From the IMG/VR virus record IMGVR_UViG_3300042544_002482, positions 29,593 to 93,592 of that record: 64,000 nt of DNA; one strand, given 5' to 3'. The notes under the pieces were generated by a model that saw only the letters and a program-made list of their open reading frames with translations, searched no databases and was not told where the DNA came from. This document shows, one piece after another, positions 1 to 8,458 of this stretch. Position 1 is the first letter of the stretch. Each line of letters opens with the position of its first letter. This stretch comes from a virus. Position numbers and translations under genes: made by a program.

Positions 1-781
1 CGTTCTCTAAGTACGTCCCATCTCTTCGTTCCTGTAATATTTGAAAGAACCATTTATTAGCTAAAAAACACTCTCCAGATGTGATTGAATTTTTATATTT
101 ATCACTCAATTCCATTAAGTTTAAATGTATCATTAATTGTTCAATGTAACAAGCTCCATATCCTTTATCATATGAGTCTATCTTTTCTTTATTTTCTTCG
201 TAGTGACTTAATGATAATTGTGTTGCCTTTTTGAATAATTCGAAATCTTTTACATATATTAAATTCATATTTGGGATGTCTCCAACTTTAAAGTTTTTAA
301 TTTTTTCTTCCGAATGAAATTTTTTCATATCATTAAACGGAACCCCATATGCATTCATTGCACTAGTAAAATAATCATTAAATCCTTTTGGTGTTGTGTT
401 ACGTCCTAAATCTGGAAAATCTCTATGTGCGAACATAACGTCTTGTTCTAATGGAAACGTTATTTTTTTATTAATAATAGTGTCGGTATCAATGTGAATA
501 AAAGGTTCATTCATCGATTCGAACACCTTCATTTTCACAACACTAAACGTAGTTGGGTTTAATCCATCTAACACATCTATATCTATTTCATCATATGGAA
601 TACCAATTTTAACAATTTGTTCCATAACAAACTCATTTGTGTATAATTTTATATTCCCTTGATTTCTTTTAATCATTAACGCGCTAAGTAATTGTACATA
701 TAAAACGTCTTTCCATATGACGTGTGTATATTTTTTATCGACATTAAAGTTATTTGGAATATAGCTATGTATAAATTTCAT
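1..781 (-). CDS. Putative glycosyltransferase-like protein (DUF6734-like), 3' end cut by window
   Basis: This is an open frame read directly from the sequence. The ATG is at 779-781 and no stop is met before base 1, so the C-terminus is missing. The visible 260 residues start MKFIHSYIPNNF and contain a DxD-type motif in FIHIDTDTII, preceded by a LYTNEF segment and a YDEIDIDVLD segment. The same order (LYTDNIG, WDEVDTDVLE, FLDLDF) occurs in the gene upstream, so the two are paralogues of one GT-A-like family. The DxD motif suggests a nucleotide-sugar transferase, but acceptor and sugar cannot be read. The ATG overlaps the upstream TAA by one base (TAATG), which points to translational coupling at the end of the 20-kb operon. 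Confidence 0.8.
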   Translation of the reverse strand, partial: MKFIHSYIPNNFNVDKKYTHVIWKDVLYVQLLSALMIKRNQGNIKLYTNEFVMEQIVKIGIPYDEIDIDVLDGLNPTTFSVVKMKVFESMNEPFIHIDTDTIINKKITFPLEQDVMFAHRDFPDLGRNTTPKGFNDYFTSAMNAYGVPFNDMKKFHSEEKIKNFKVGDIPNMNLIYVKDFELFKKATQLSLSHYEENKEKIDSYDKGYGACYIEQLMIHLNLMELSDKYKNSITSGECFLANKWFFQILQERRDGTYLEN

Positions 782-1722
782 TAAATTAACTTTTTATTTA
801 CTTTATTAATTTCATTTTTGTATTCCTCAATTTTCATATTTCTATATTCTTCATTTAATTTTAATGCGTGTTTATTAAACCACACGTGTTCGTAATTCAA
901 ATTTTCAGTGTGATCAACTCTGTTTGGGTCCTTTAACCAAAATAAAGCCTTTCCTGGTGCGGGATTATCACCAATAGAATGTGATTCTGAATATGACATA
1001 TAAATCTTATTCTCAATACTCTCCACTTTCATATTCAATTTTCTAATCCCGTAACCAAGTATCCCTTGATCAGCAATTAACCATAACCACTCAGGTATGT
1101 ATTCATATTCTCTAGTGATTATATCTAAATGTCTTTTTAGGTAATCATCTCTTAATGTCTCATTGTTCATGAAAACAAATGATGTATTTGGTATAAACAT
1201 ATTTTGATTGAAGTCTTCAATACCACCGATACGGTTTACTTGATTTTCAAAAACAAAAAATTCTCCCCTTTGAATTTCCCATTGGGTGTGTACTAAATCG
1301 TAATTCCAAACCCAATCAGGTAATTTACTCCTTACAATAAAATCTAAATCTAAAAATAGATATGGTGTGGGTTCTTTACCAATTACAATTGATTTACCCG
1401 TTGTCCAAAATCTACCTGGTTCAATGTATGAGTATTCTTTATTGAATGTCTCTAAAACATCCGTATCCACCTCATCCCATAACCCCAACATTCCTTTTTT
1501 CTTATAAAATTCATACCCAATATTATCAGTATACAATTTTGTTACCCCAACATACTTTTTCGCGTTTCTTACTGCTAATTCCTGTATAACTAATTCATAA
1601 TCAACAATATCATATTCATCGTCGGGTAAATCAAACATCTTCATTCTATTATACCCTTGAGCATCATTCTTGTGAAAAAATGGCGCGGTCCAATTAACAA
1701 AGATTACTTTTAAATTATTCAT
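781..1722 (-). CDS. Putative glycosyltransferase-like protein (DUF6734-like)
   Basis: A 313-aa soluble protein with no signal peptide or membrane segment. A GT-A-like pattern is visible: KLYTDNIG near 62-69, WDEVDTDVLE near 82-91, FWTTGKSIV near 105-113, and the acidic DxD-type motif FLDLDF at 123-128. These match the order of motifs in the truncated neighbour downstream. The family is usually annotated as a domain of unknown function or as capsular-polysaccharide-like. I infer sugar transfer from the DxD motif and from the surrounding glycosyltransferases. The start at 1722 overlaps the upstream gene by 8 bases. The C-terminus is lysine-rich. Sugar donor and acceptor are unknown. Confidence 0.82.
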   Translation of the reverse strand: MNNLKVIFVNWTAPFFHKNDAQGYNRMKMFDLPDDEYDIVDYELVIQELAVRNAKKYVGVTKLYTDNIGYEFYKKKGMLGLWDEVDTDVLETFNKEYSYIEPGRFWTTGKSIVIGKEPTPYLFLDLDFIVRSKLPDWVWNYDLVHTQWEIQRGEFFVFENQVNRIGGIEDFNQNMFIPNTSFVFMNNETLRDDYLKRHLDIITREYEYIPEWLWLIADQGILGYGIRKLNMKVESIENKIYMSYSESHSIGDNPAPGKALFWLKDPNRVDHTENLNYEHVWFNKHALKLNEEYRNMKIEEYKNEINKVNKKLI

Positions 1723-2416
1723 ATATAAAATATAAGTCTTGTTTTAAATCATTGGTTTTATATAAAGGTACCCCCGAATTTAAAATCGATATACCTATTA
1801 TTAATCCCTCACCTCTACCTAATGGTTTGTTATTAAATTTAACATCATTATTGTTTATTTCTTTTTTTAAACAATTAAAAATTTTAAAAAAGTCATTCAA
1901 CTTTTCATCTCTACTAATAACGAAAAATCTTTCACCAATTAATTTAGCATCGCTAATTTTTAAATTGTTTTTTTTACAATGATTTTCAATATGATCAAAA
2001 TAATCATCTTTAATGATGTTCTTAAATTCTTGATATGTTAAAGGGGTTTCTAACCAATCTTCAGTATAATAAATCCCGGGGTTAAATTTTGCTTCACAGA
2101 AGTTATCAATATTTAATGTGATATCAGAATCAACATATAATATCGTCTCATATTTTTTTAAAGCAATTTCACAAATCAATAATTTATCCGTATAAGATTT
2201 GTCTACTTCAGTATACGGGACAATAATAACATTTAAGTCCTTAAACTCTTCTGGACTGTCAGTTAAAACAAGAATATCTACTGGGTAAGATTTATAGGTC
2301 TTAATATTTTTAATCGCCAAATCAATATAATAATTGTCTTCTTCTTTTTCTATTATACCGTTTTTAACTAATGGAGATTTAAATACAAATAAACAAATAG
2401 CTTTATTCATAATCAA
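1715..2416 (-). CDS. Putative glycosyltransferase, GT8-like fold
   Basis: A 233-aa protein. Residues 48-58 read ILVLTDSPEEF, followed by KSYTDKLL at 73-80 and YVDSDI at 94-99, the probable metal and nucleotide-sugar DxD site. Near the C-terminus GRGEGLIIGIS resembles GAGEGISIQIS in the first gene of the operon (19538-20272). That gene also shares VLTDKPEEF and SYSDKM, so the two are paralogues at opposite ends of the cluster. The reported start is MIMN; Met3 (2410) is an equally plausible start with a shorter overlap with the upstream gene. Function is inferred as sugar transfer. The GT8-like assignment rests on fold-level resemblance only. Confidence 0.8.
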   Translation of the reverse strand: MIMNKAICLFVFKSPLVKNGIIEKEEDNYYIDLAIKNIKTYKSYPVDILVLTDSPEEFKDLNVIIVPYTEVDKSYTDKLLICEIALKKYETILYVDSDITLNIDNFCEAKFNPGIYYTEDWLETPLTYQEFKNIIKDDYFDHIENHCKKNNLKISDAKLIGERFFVISRDEKLNDFFKIFNCLKKEINNNDVKFNNKPLGRGEGLIIGISILNSGVPLYKTNDLKQDLYFIYE

Positions 2417-2984
2417 TTTTATGGTTTTGTATTAATGTTAAGCTTTGCCCAACCAAAACATCTCTTCGCCCATCTGTAACTGGTTTTATAAAATGTGGGT
2501 GTGTCAATCCACCTGGAAAGATAATAATATCACCCAATTCTAAATTATAAGAAATGTCTTGTCTTGGAAAACAAAGTTCACCACCTTTAAAATTATTATT
2601 AAGTAAGCCAACAAATGTTAAACCACTAAAATCCCAATGAACATTCTTTTCTGAAAAAATTGTATTGTCTCTATAATAATGTAATAAAAACATATCCCTC
2701 CATTTTGTTTTAACAAAATCTTTTATATTTTTTATTGTTTCGTGAGACGCGTTTAATCCAATACCATTTTCAATATCATAAATTTTTAGATAGTCGTCTA
2801 AAAGCGGATATTCAATATTATTGAACCAAAAATCATTAATTTTATAAAATAAACTCATATCAATTTTATCTACATCAATCCTATCAATACCACCAATATT
2901 ATCACGAACTAATAATAATTCATCAATAATAGATTTTGGTATTATAGATTTAAAAACGAAAATATCTGAATCTATTTTTATCAT
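2403..2984 (-). CDS. 2OG-Fe(II) oxygenase (prolyl 4-hydroxylase-like)
   Basis: A 193-aa non-haem iron, 2-oxoglutarate-dependent dioxygenase. The double-stranded beta-helix signature is clear: HWD at 116-118 gives the first two iron ligands, GGELCFP at 134-140 is the typical strand, LGDIIIFPGG at 150-159 leads to the distal His (H162 or H164), and R173/R174 would bind 2-oxoglutarate. In known relatives such enzymes hydroxylate proline, lysine or other residues, or small molecules. Here the substrate is unknown. It directly follows another 2OG oxygenase with no spacer and lies downstream of eight radical SAM genes, so both chemistries probably act in one pathway. Confidence 0.9.
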   Translation of the reverse strand: MIKIDSDIFVFKSIIPKSIIDELLLVRDNIGGIDRIDVDKIDMSLFYKINDFWFNNIEYPLLDDYLKIYDIENGIGLNASHETIKNIKDFVKTKWRDMFLLHYYRDNTIFSEKNVHWDFSGLTFVGLLNNNFKGGELCFPRQDISYNLELGDIIIFPGGLTHPHFIKPVTDGRRDVLVGQSLTLIQNHKIDYE

Positions 2985-3695
2985 TTATATTTCAATATTA
3001 AAATTAATTACACATCTATGGGTTTTACCATAGAATGGTTTAACTGAATGTATAATATCAGCCGGCCACATCATTAACATACCTTTTTTAGGTCTTATAA
3101 AGTGAGACATTCCTCTGATATGAAACGTAAAAACACCACTGTATGGATGATCTGCGATTGGCTCACCATCTGATAAATAATATCCGCCAACAAAACTTAA
3201 AGGTGCTGATTCATAAATAGACCACCTACAATGGTTGTGTTGATTATGTCCTCTTCCAGAAGTTGGCTCATAATATTGTATCCAACTTTCTGTCACCTTT
3301 GGGTTGTTGTTATGTTTAAAATTTAATAAATTTAAAAAATCAATAAAACCATCTGTACATCGTTTCTTAATTAGTTTAACACATTCTTCTTCTCTATCTA
3401 AAAACTCATTTGTGGGCACAAGAAAACGACTACCTATTGGGTTGAATTCTGTCGGTTCAACCCATTTATCATGTTTACCATAATTTATTTCATATGTGCT
3501 TTGTCTATCCTGATCATATTGTTCAGGTAATTCTTGCCCCATTAATTTTTGTTCGGGTGTTAACTCATTAAACCCTAAATTATAAACCAAATCATGTAAA
3601 TCATGATCATCAAATTGTTTCATGTATACTGGTATGGGGGCTAAAAGATATAGATTGTCTTGACCGCTTGGCCAAAGTGGATTGTGAAAATACAT
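2985..3695 (-). CDS. 2OG-Fe(II) oxygenase family protein
   Basis: A 236-aa protein. The C-terminal half has a dioxygenase core: HNQHNH at 150-155 supplies the proximal ligands, GGYYLSDGEP at 170-179 is the characteristic strand, MLMMWPADIIHSVKPF runs to the distal His216, and R227 would bind the co-substrate. The pattern resembles the putative 2OG-Fe(II) oxygenases common in marine T4-like phages. The N-terminal half (about 1-130) is less recognisable and carries IPVYMKQF. The start overlaps the stop of the last radical SAM gene by one base and the stop abuts the ATG of the next oxygenase, giving a tandem pair. The two share little sequence outside the motifs, so they are probably not a recent duplication. 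Confidence 0.88.
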   Translation of the reverse strand: MYFHNPLWPSGQDNLYLLAPIPVYMKQFDDHDLHDLVYNLGFNELTPEQKLMGQELPEQYDQDRQSTYEINYGKHDKWVEPTEFNPIGSRFLVPTNEFLDREEECVKLIKKRCTDGFIDFLNLLNFKHNNNPKVTESWIQYYEPTSGRGHNQHNHCRWSIYESAPLSFVGGYYLSDGEPIADHPYSGVFTFHIRGMSHFIRPKKGMLMMWPADIIHSVKPFYGKTHRCVINFNIEI

Positions 3696-4888
3696 TAGCT
3701 TAATTTTAAAATATTATATGTTATTGGGAATATATCTTTAAATTTTTGATCCCTAGATTCATCTAGTAAATTATTTATTTTAATAAATGAATTCCAGTCC
3801 TGTTCTGTCGATTCTTTACTATTAAGGTATTGCGTAATATTTGTAAATTGTTCTTTAATTTCCGGGCTTTTTACCGGTAAACTATTATAAGATTCATTAA
3901 CATATTTTTCAATATCTATTTTTAAGTTTTCTGGAATATTGTTTATGCAATAGTATTTTGGTTGTGATAAAAAGTTACAATGTATTCGAATATTATTCTC
4001 AATTGCAAATTCAGCGACTTCGTTAAAATCTAGGACATTCATAATTGAAACTGTGTAACAAATATGAAACTTGAAATTTTTTAAATCTTTTGTTTTATCT
4101 AACCATAATAAAATATTATTTTTTACTTCATTCCAGTTTGCACCATATCTTAAATAATTAAATTTATCACCAACACCGTCTATACTAAATGAAATATCAG
4201 AAAGCTCAAAGTTTTTTAATATTTCAAAATATTCATCTTTAAAAATAGTACCATTAGTGTTAAAATGAACATACTTATTTTTAGCAATACCAGTATATAC
4301 ACATTTTTCTAAAATGGACCATTGTTTTTTCATTAACATTGGTTCACCACCATATAGATCAAGTATTTTTACTGATGATATATTTTTTTCAATTTCATCC
4401 CAAACCATACTGTCGTCAGCAAATGGTAAAGAACAAGATTTTGTAATCTGATTTAGTTTTTCATCTGAAATATCCGGGTTTAAAACTGATTTATGTTCTT
4501 TTTTCCAGTTTGAAGATGAATATACGTTACATATTCTACAAGTTAGATTACAAATATTCCCCATGTTTAATTCTAAAAAATGTATTTCACTTTCTAGTAG
4601 GGTTAAATGTGCAACTCTATTATTATCTCTAATTCTTTTACTTTCAACTCCCGAATCTTCTAAATTCCAACAACCATTACACTCTGGTGATTTTATTCCA
4701 TTTTTAAAATCTTCTTTAAGTTTTTTTAATGTAGGTGATTGTAGTGCGTCTTGGAAGGTTGTGTTTAGAACACTCATAACATTACCATCATCATCTTTAA
4801 GATATGTTTCACTAGCAATACAACATGGTGTAAATTTTCCATCCGTTGTTACCCTCAACCCATTATTTATGTTTGCACATTTTATCAT
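3695..4888 (-). CDS. Radical SAM protein with N-terminal twitch-like domain (array member 8)
   Basis: A 397-aa enzyme. An N-terminal twitch/SPASM-like cysteine set (C4, C22-C23, C70, C73; PCCIA and ECNGCW) probably binds an auxiliary iron-sulfur cluster. It precedes the radical SAM core with CNLTCRIC at 113-120, giving the CxxxCxxC that binds the SAM-cleaving [4Fe-4S] cluster. The SAM-binding GGEP is at 180-183. The layout matches the twitch domain-containing radical SAM family, in which the auxiliary domain comes first rather than last. Such enzymes generate a 5'-deoxyadenosyl radical, but the substrate here is unknown. It is the last of eight tandem radical SAM genes and overlaps the following oxygenase gene by one base. 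Confidence 0.9.
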   Translation of the reverse strand: MIKCANINNGLRVTTDGKFTPCCIASETYLKDDDGNVMSVLNTTFQDALQSPTLKKLKEDFKNGIKSPECNGCWNLEDSGVESKRIRDNNRVAHLTLLESEIHFLELNMGNICNLTCRICNVYSSSNWKKEHKSVLNPDISDEKLNQITKSCSLPFADDSMVWDEIEKNISSVKILDLYGGEPMLMKKQWSILEKCVYTGIAKNKYVHFNTNGTIFKDEYFEILKNFELSDISFSIDGVGDKFNYLRYGANWNEVKNNILLWLDKTKDLKNFKFHICYTVSIMNVLDFNEVAEFAIENNIRIHCNFLSQPKYYCINNIPENLKIDIEKYVNESYNSLPVKSPEIKEQFTNITQYLNSKESTEQDWNSFIKINNLLDESRDQKFKDIFPITYNILKLS

Positions 4889-4889
4889 C

Positions 4890-5912
4890 TTATAATGTTA
4901 AATTATGTTTTATTCTTTCTGTTTTTGGTAATCGATTATATATTTCAATCAACTTATAATACTCATCGTGATTAGAATCACCAATATCCGTTTTTTTAAA
5001 TTGTTCGGCGGTATATGTACCCCAATTAACCACTCTGTTATAAAACACGGACCAATTTTTACTTTTATTTGAGAAAATGTTTTTAACCATTTCATAAAAC
5101 AAAACCATTTCTTGATAGTTTTCATATTGGACAACGAATGATATTGTTACATCACGTAGGTAAGGTAATGTCGAAATAAAATTTAAATTATTTTGGATAT
5201 CTTCCCATTTACCTCCAATCCTTACTTTATTTTCATATGTTTCTTTTATTGCGGAATCAACCGATATTTCACAACTCTTTACGTACTTGTGAATGTTTTT
5301 CATTCTCGACCAGTTAGATTCATTCCACAGTGTTGCGTTAGTGTGTAAATGGATTTTTTTAAGGTTGGGGTATTTTGTAAAATCAAAATTCATCATCCAC
5401 TTTCTAAACGTTCTAGAAAAGAATGGATCACCTGACCCCGTACATTCGATATGTTCTAAACCACCGCTTAATTCCTGTTCAATGTGTTGTATTAATTGTT
5501 CGGTTCTTTCTCGTTCATCTCCCTCGTAATTAATAAATGTAGTTCTACATGATGGACATTTTAAATTACAACTTTGGTCAAAATTCATTTTGATTGTTGT
5601 TGGGAGTCCATTATCATATTTATTTCTATTTTTAAGGAATTCTTCTTTACTTACAAAACCATGTGTTTTACCTTCCTTAAGTCCTGTTAGTTTGGGGCAT
5701 CTTGATTCAATACAAAATTTATATGAGCCATCTAACATACTCTCCCTAACTTGTTCGGCAATATCTGACTTCCAATTAGTTTCAATAGACATTGGGTCAC
5801 CTAGATTTACGGGCAACCAATTCGGACAACACATAAAAGTCTTATGGTCAAATAACTCCAAAAAATTAAATGGTTGTGTGCAAACCCAATCCTTTTTATC
5901 TAATTGATTCAT
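4890..5912 (-). CDS. Radical SAM protein with N-terminal twitch-like domain, atypical GGEP (array member 7)
   Basis: At 340 aa this is the shortest member of the array. Auxiliary-cluster cysteines are C11, C28-C29 (MCCP), C67 and C72. The radical SAM motif CNLKCPSC lies at 115-122. Where its relatives have GGEP, this protein reads TGSGDPFFS, so the SAM amino-group binding loop departs from consensus although a Gly and a Pro are kept. The C-terminus is also shorter. It may still bind SAM, act on a different substrate, or be partly degenerate; sequence alone cannot decide. It overlaps the upstream radical SAM gene by 4 bases and is separated from the next gene by one. Confidence 0.88.
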   Translation of the reverse strand: MNQLDKKDWVCTQPFNFLELFDHKTFMCCPNWLPVNLGDPMSIETNWKSDIAEQVRESMLDGSYKFCIESRCPKLTGLKEGKTHGFVSKEEFLKNRNKYDNGLPTTIKMNFDQSCNLKCPSCRTTFINYEGDERERTEQLIQHIEQELSGGLEHIECTGSGDPFFSRTFRKWMMNFDFTKYPNLKKIHLHTNATLWNESNWSRMKNIHKYVKSCEISVDSAIKETYENKVRIGGKWEDIQNNLNFISTLPYLRDVTISFVVQYENYQEMVLFYEMVKNIFSNKSKNWSVFYNRVVNWGTYTAEQFKKTDIGDSNHDEYYKLIEIYNRLPKTERIKHNLTL

Positions 5913-7219
5913 ATTAATGTATCGTCGTTTTTTATTTCGTTTAAAAAGGATTTATCAACTATTGAGTTTTCAATTTCAGTAAACCAATCAACATATTGTG
6001 GATTAACATCTAAAAACTTTTCATTTCTTCTTTTATCTAATATGAGAGTTGACCTAAGTAAATGTCTTTCGGAATCTTTAATGTCACCTTCAAATGGTGT
6101 GTTCATGTGTTTTTCCCATGCATTAATGGCATTATCAACTATTCTCCTAACATGTGGATTTTCGATGGTCTTTGTATAATCATGTAATTTATTTATTAAA
6201 TCAACCTTAAGATTTGATGGTAATATTCTGATGTCGTACCAATGTGGTGTTGTTAGTAAATTATTTAATGATACCGTATTTGGATTAACTCCGACAGTTA
6301 TTGCCATATCAATTAATTCATTAATGTGGAATATGTTTAGTATACTGATTGTTGGTGAAATATGTACCTCCATTCCTTTATCAACACATGATTTAATGTT
6401 TTCATAAACACTATTCCATTTTGTCCCATTACGAATTACTTCCGCTAATTTACCAACAGCATCTAAAGATGCAAATAACATGATTCTACCATTTGGATCA
6501 TTCAAAAAGTGACTCCACAAACCATGTAAATCCCATTTTTTAAATTTAATGTGACTAAAATTTGTGTTGTATCTAATTCTCACATTTGTTCTACCCGCAG
6601 CAATTAGTTTTTCTAATATGATATAATGTTCATCCATGATTAATGGTTCACCACCCGCAAAATAAATTTCTTCAACATCGTTGATGAATCTGTCCACGTA
6701 TTTAAAAATATCTTCCTTACTATCTGAGTTATAATTCAGTAATCCGTTGTTATCCATTTTTGTTCCGTATAGTGCAGTCTCATCTTCGTACCATTTACTA
6801 CTTGAAAACGCTCCACACATTCTACATTTAAAATTACAAATGTTAGACCACCTAAAATCCCAATACTTTAATACAAATTTATCATTATGTCCAGTTTCAG
6901 GATTTGTTTCTTTAATTAAATCAGGAATCTCGTTATTAAAAAAATGGTTGTGGGTGTTTCGTGGACTTAACAGACCACTATCTTCAATTAGAAAACATCT
7001 TTCACAAAGATTTGGTCTTTCTCCTTCTAACATTTCTTTTCTGATTGTTTTCATGTCATCACCATTCCATATTTCTTCTAAGGTGTCTTTACTAGTGTTA
7101 CCTATTGATTTACCATAAGGAGCCATACAACAAGGGTAAATGTCACCATTAGGTTGTACGTTTAAATGTGCCCATGGTAGAACACAAAATGTTTTTGATA
7201 TATTGTTACCGTTACTCAT
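5909..7219 (-). CDS. Radical SAM protein with N-terminal twitch-like domain (array member 6)
   Basis: A 436-aa protein. The N-terminal auxiliary domain runs FCVLPWAHLNV, then PCCMAP and LCERCF, with cysteines 12, 30, 31, 72 and 75. The SAM-cleaving motif CNFKCRMC is at 128-135 and is followed by FSSSKWYED, a stretch also seen in other members. A canonical AGGEP follows in EIYFAGGEPLIM. This is the most typical twitch-type radical SAM of the set, and its N-terminus (LPW..LNVQPNGDIYPCC) matches the family pattern well. The ATG directly abuts the upstream stop. The substrate is unknown; context suggests modification of a glycan, lipid or protein made by the same operon. Confidence 0.92.
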   Translation of the reverse strand: MSNGNNISKTFCVLPWAHLNVQPNGDIYPCCMAPYGKSIGNTSKDTLEEIWNGDDMKTIRKEMLEGERPNLCERCFLIEDSGLLSPRNTHNHFFNNEIPDLIKETNPETGHNDKFVLKYWDFRWSNICNFKCRMCGAFSSSKWYEDETALYGTKMDNNGLLNYNSDSKEDIFKYVDRFINDVEEIYFAGGEPLIMDEHYIILEKLIAAGRTNVRIRYNTNFSHIKFKKWDLHGLWSHFLNDPNGRIMLFASLDAVGKLAEVIRNGTKWNSVYENIKSCVDKGMEVHISPTISILNIFHINELIDMAITVGVNPNTVSLNNLLTTPHWYDIRILPSNLKVDLINKLHDYTKTIENPHVRRIVDNAINAWEKHMNTPFEGDIKDSERHLLRSTLILDKRRNEKFLDVNPQYVDWFTEIENSIVDKSFLNEIKNDDTLI

Positions 7220-8455
7220 CTATAATAATTTTTTTTGTAAAACTTCTTTTATTTTTGGGAATGTGTTCAAAAAACTTTCACTCCTTATTTCATCAACCTT
7301 ATTTGTTACATTAACAAATAAATCTTTTTCTCCATTTTCAGGTGTATTGTAATAAACACCATACAAGTCATTAAAGAACTCATCACTTACCAAACCTTTT
7401 ATTTCATCAATTTTTTTTCTCCTCACATCAATAGGAAAAACATTTGGACTTTGGTATGATGGTGAAAAAACATGATTAGGTGTTAGTCGATAAATTTTAC
7501 CTGAACCATCTAACTTATATAAACCTTCTTTTATAAGGAATTGAGCCAACTCCTCAATATATAAAAAATTAAACGCGTTGATAGTTTGTGTGATACTAAT
7601 ATGGAAATTATATTCATTAATGTACCTTTTAAGGTTATTAATTGTTAAATCCCAATTACTTAAACTCCTAATAAATGTATTTCTATCTTTGACATCGTCA
7701 ATACTAATAGATAATGCCACATTTTTAAATGACTTTAATTTTTCTAATGTTGGTTTTATTTTGTCAAAATCATAATTAGCGTTGGTGATATATGAAATTG
7801 TTGTATTTTTAGCGTGACCCTCCTCAACCATTCTTTTAATTAAGTAATCGTGTTTTGAGACAAGAAACGGTTCACCTCCACTTACTTGTAATAAATTAAG
7901 GTTAGGTGTGAACTTAATTAAGTCATCATAAAATTCAACTTTGTCAGGCCATTCATAGTCTGAATCCTCACTATTTTTTATAGATTGATAATCAGATGGT
8001 AAAGGTACAACGTCTTTTAATTTATAATAATCGGTTATCCAAGATGTACTCGATTCGGCATTACATGAACGACATTTAAAATTACAAAAATTACCAAGTC
8101 TTAATTCTACGTTTGTTAAATTAGGTACTATACTACCATCCTCATTAATTGAGGTGTTAATAATTTCTCTATTTTCTTTAATTCTTTTAGATACGTTACC
8201 ATTCTTTTCAACATTATAACAAGTTAAACAGGCGTTAGGTACTTCACCATTAACCATTTGTTTTCTAACTTTTTTAAAACTATCAGAGTTAATTACTTTT
8301 TCAACACCTTGATTTATGTTAACAACCTTTCCATCGGTTTTGGCAAAGGTTTCTTCCGCTTCCCAATTAGCTTCACAACAAACAGAACAATGTCCATGTG
8401 GATGAACACTGATATGGTTCCACAATAAATTACATATGAATTTTTTATTTTCCAT
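7220..8455 (-). CDS. Radical SAM protein with N-terminal twitch-like domain (array member 5)
   Basis: A 411-aa protein. Auxiliary-cluster cysteines C8, C26-C27 (VCCEAN), C76 and C79 (ACLTCYNVEKNG) come first. The radical SAM motif CNFKCRSC is at 124-131 and the canonical SGGEPFL follows. The linker after the auxiliary domain (SKRIKENRE) resembles that of array member 8 (SKRIRDNNR), so these two are probably closer to each other than to the CHHP subgroup. The ATG lies three bases after the previous stop, and the stop abuts the next ATG. Reaction and substrate are unknown. Confidence 0.92.
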   Translation of the reverse strand: MENKKFICNLLWNHISVHPHGHCSVCCEANWEAEETFAKTDGKVVNINQGVEKVINSDSFKKVRKQMVNGEVPNACLTCYNVEKNGNVSKRIKENREIINTSINEDGSIVPNLTNVELRLGNFCNFKCRSCNAESSTSWITDYYKLKDVVPLPSDYQSIKNSEDSDYEWPDKVEFYDDLIKFTPNLNLLQVSGGEPFLVSKHDYLIKRMVEEGHAKNTTISYITNANYDFDKIKPTLEKLKSFKNVALSISIDDVKDRNTFIRSLSNWDLTINNLKRYINEYNFHISITQTINAFNFLYIEELAQFLIKEGLYKLDGSGKIYRLTPNHVFSPSYQSPNVFPIDVRRKKIDEIKGLVSDEFFNDLYGVYYNTPENGEKDLFVNVTNKVDEIRSESFLNTFPKIKEVLQKKLL

Positions 8456-8458
8456 TTT

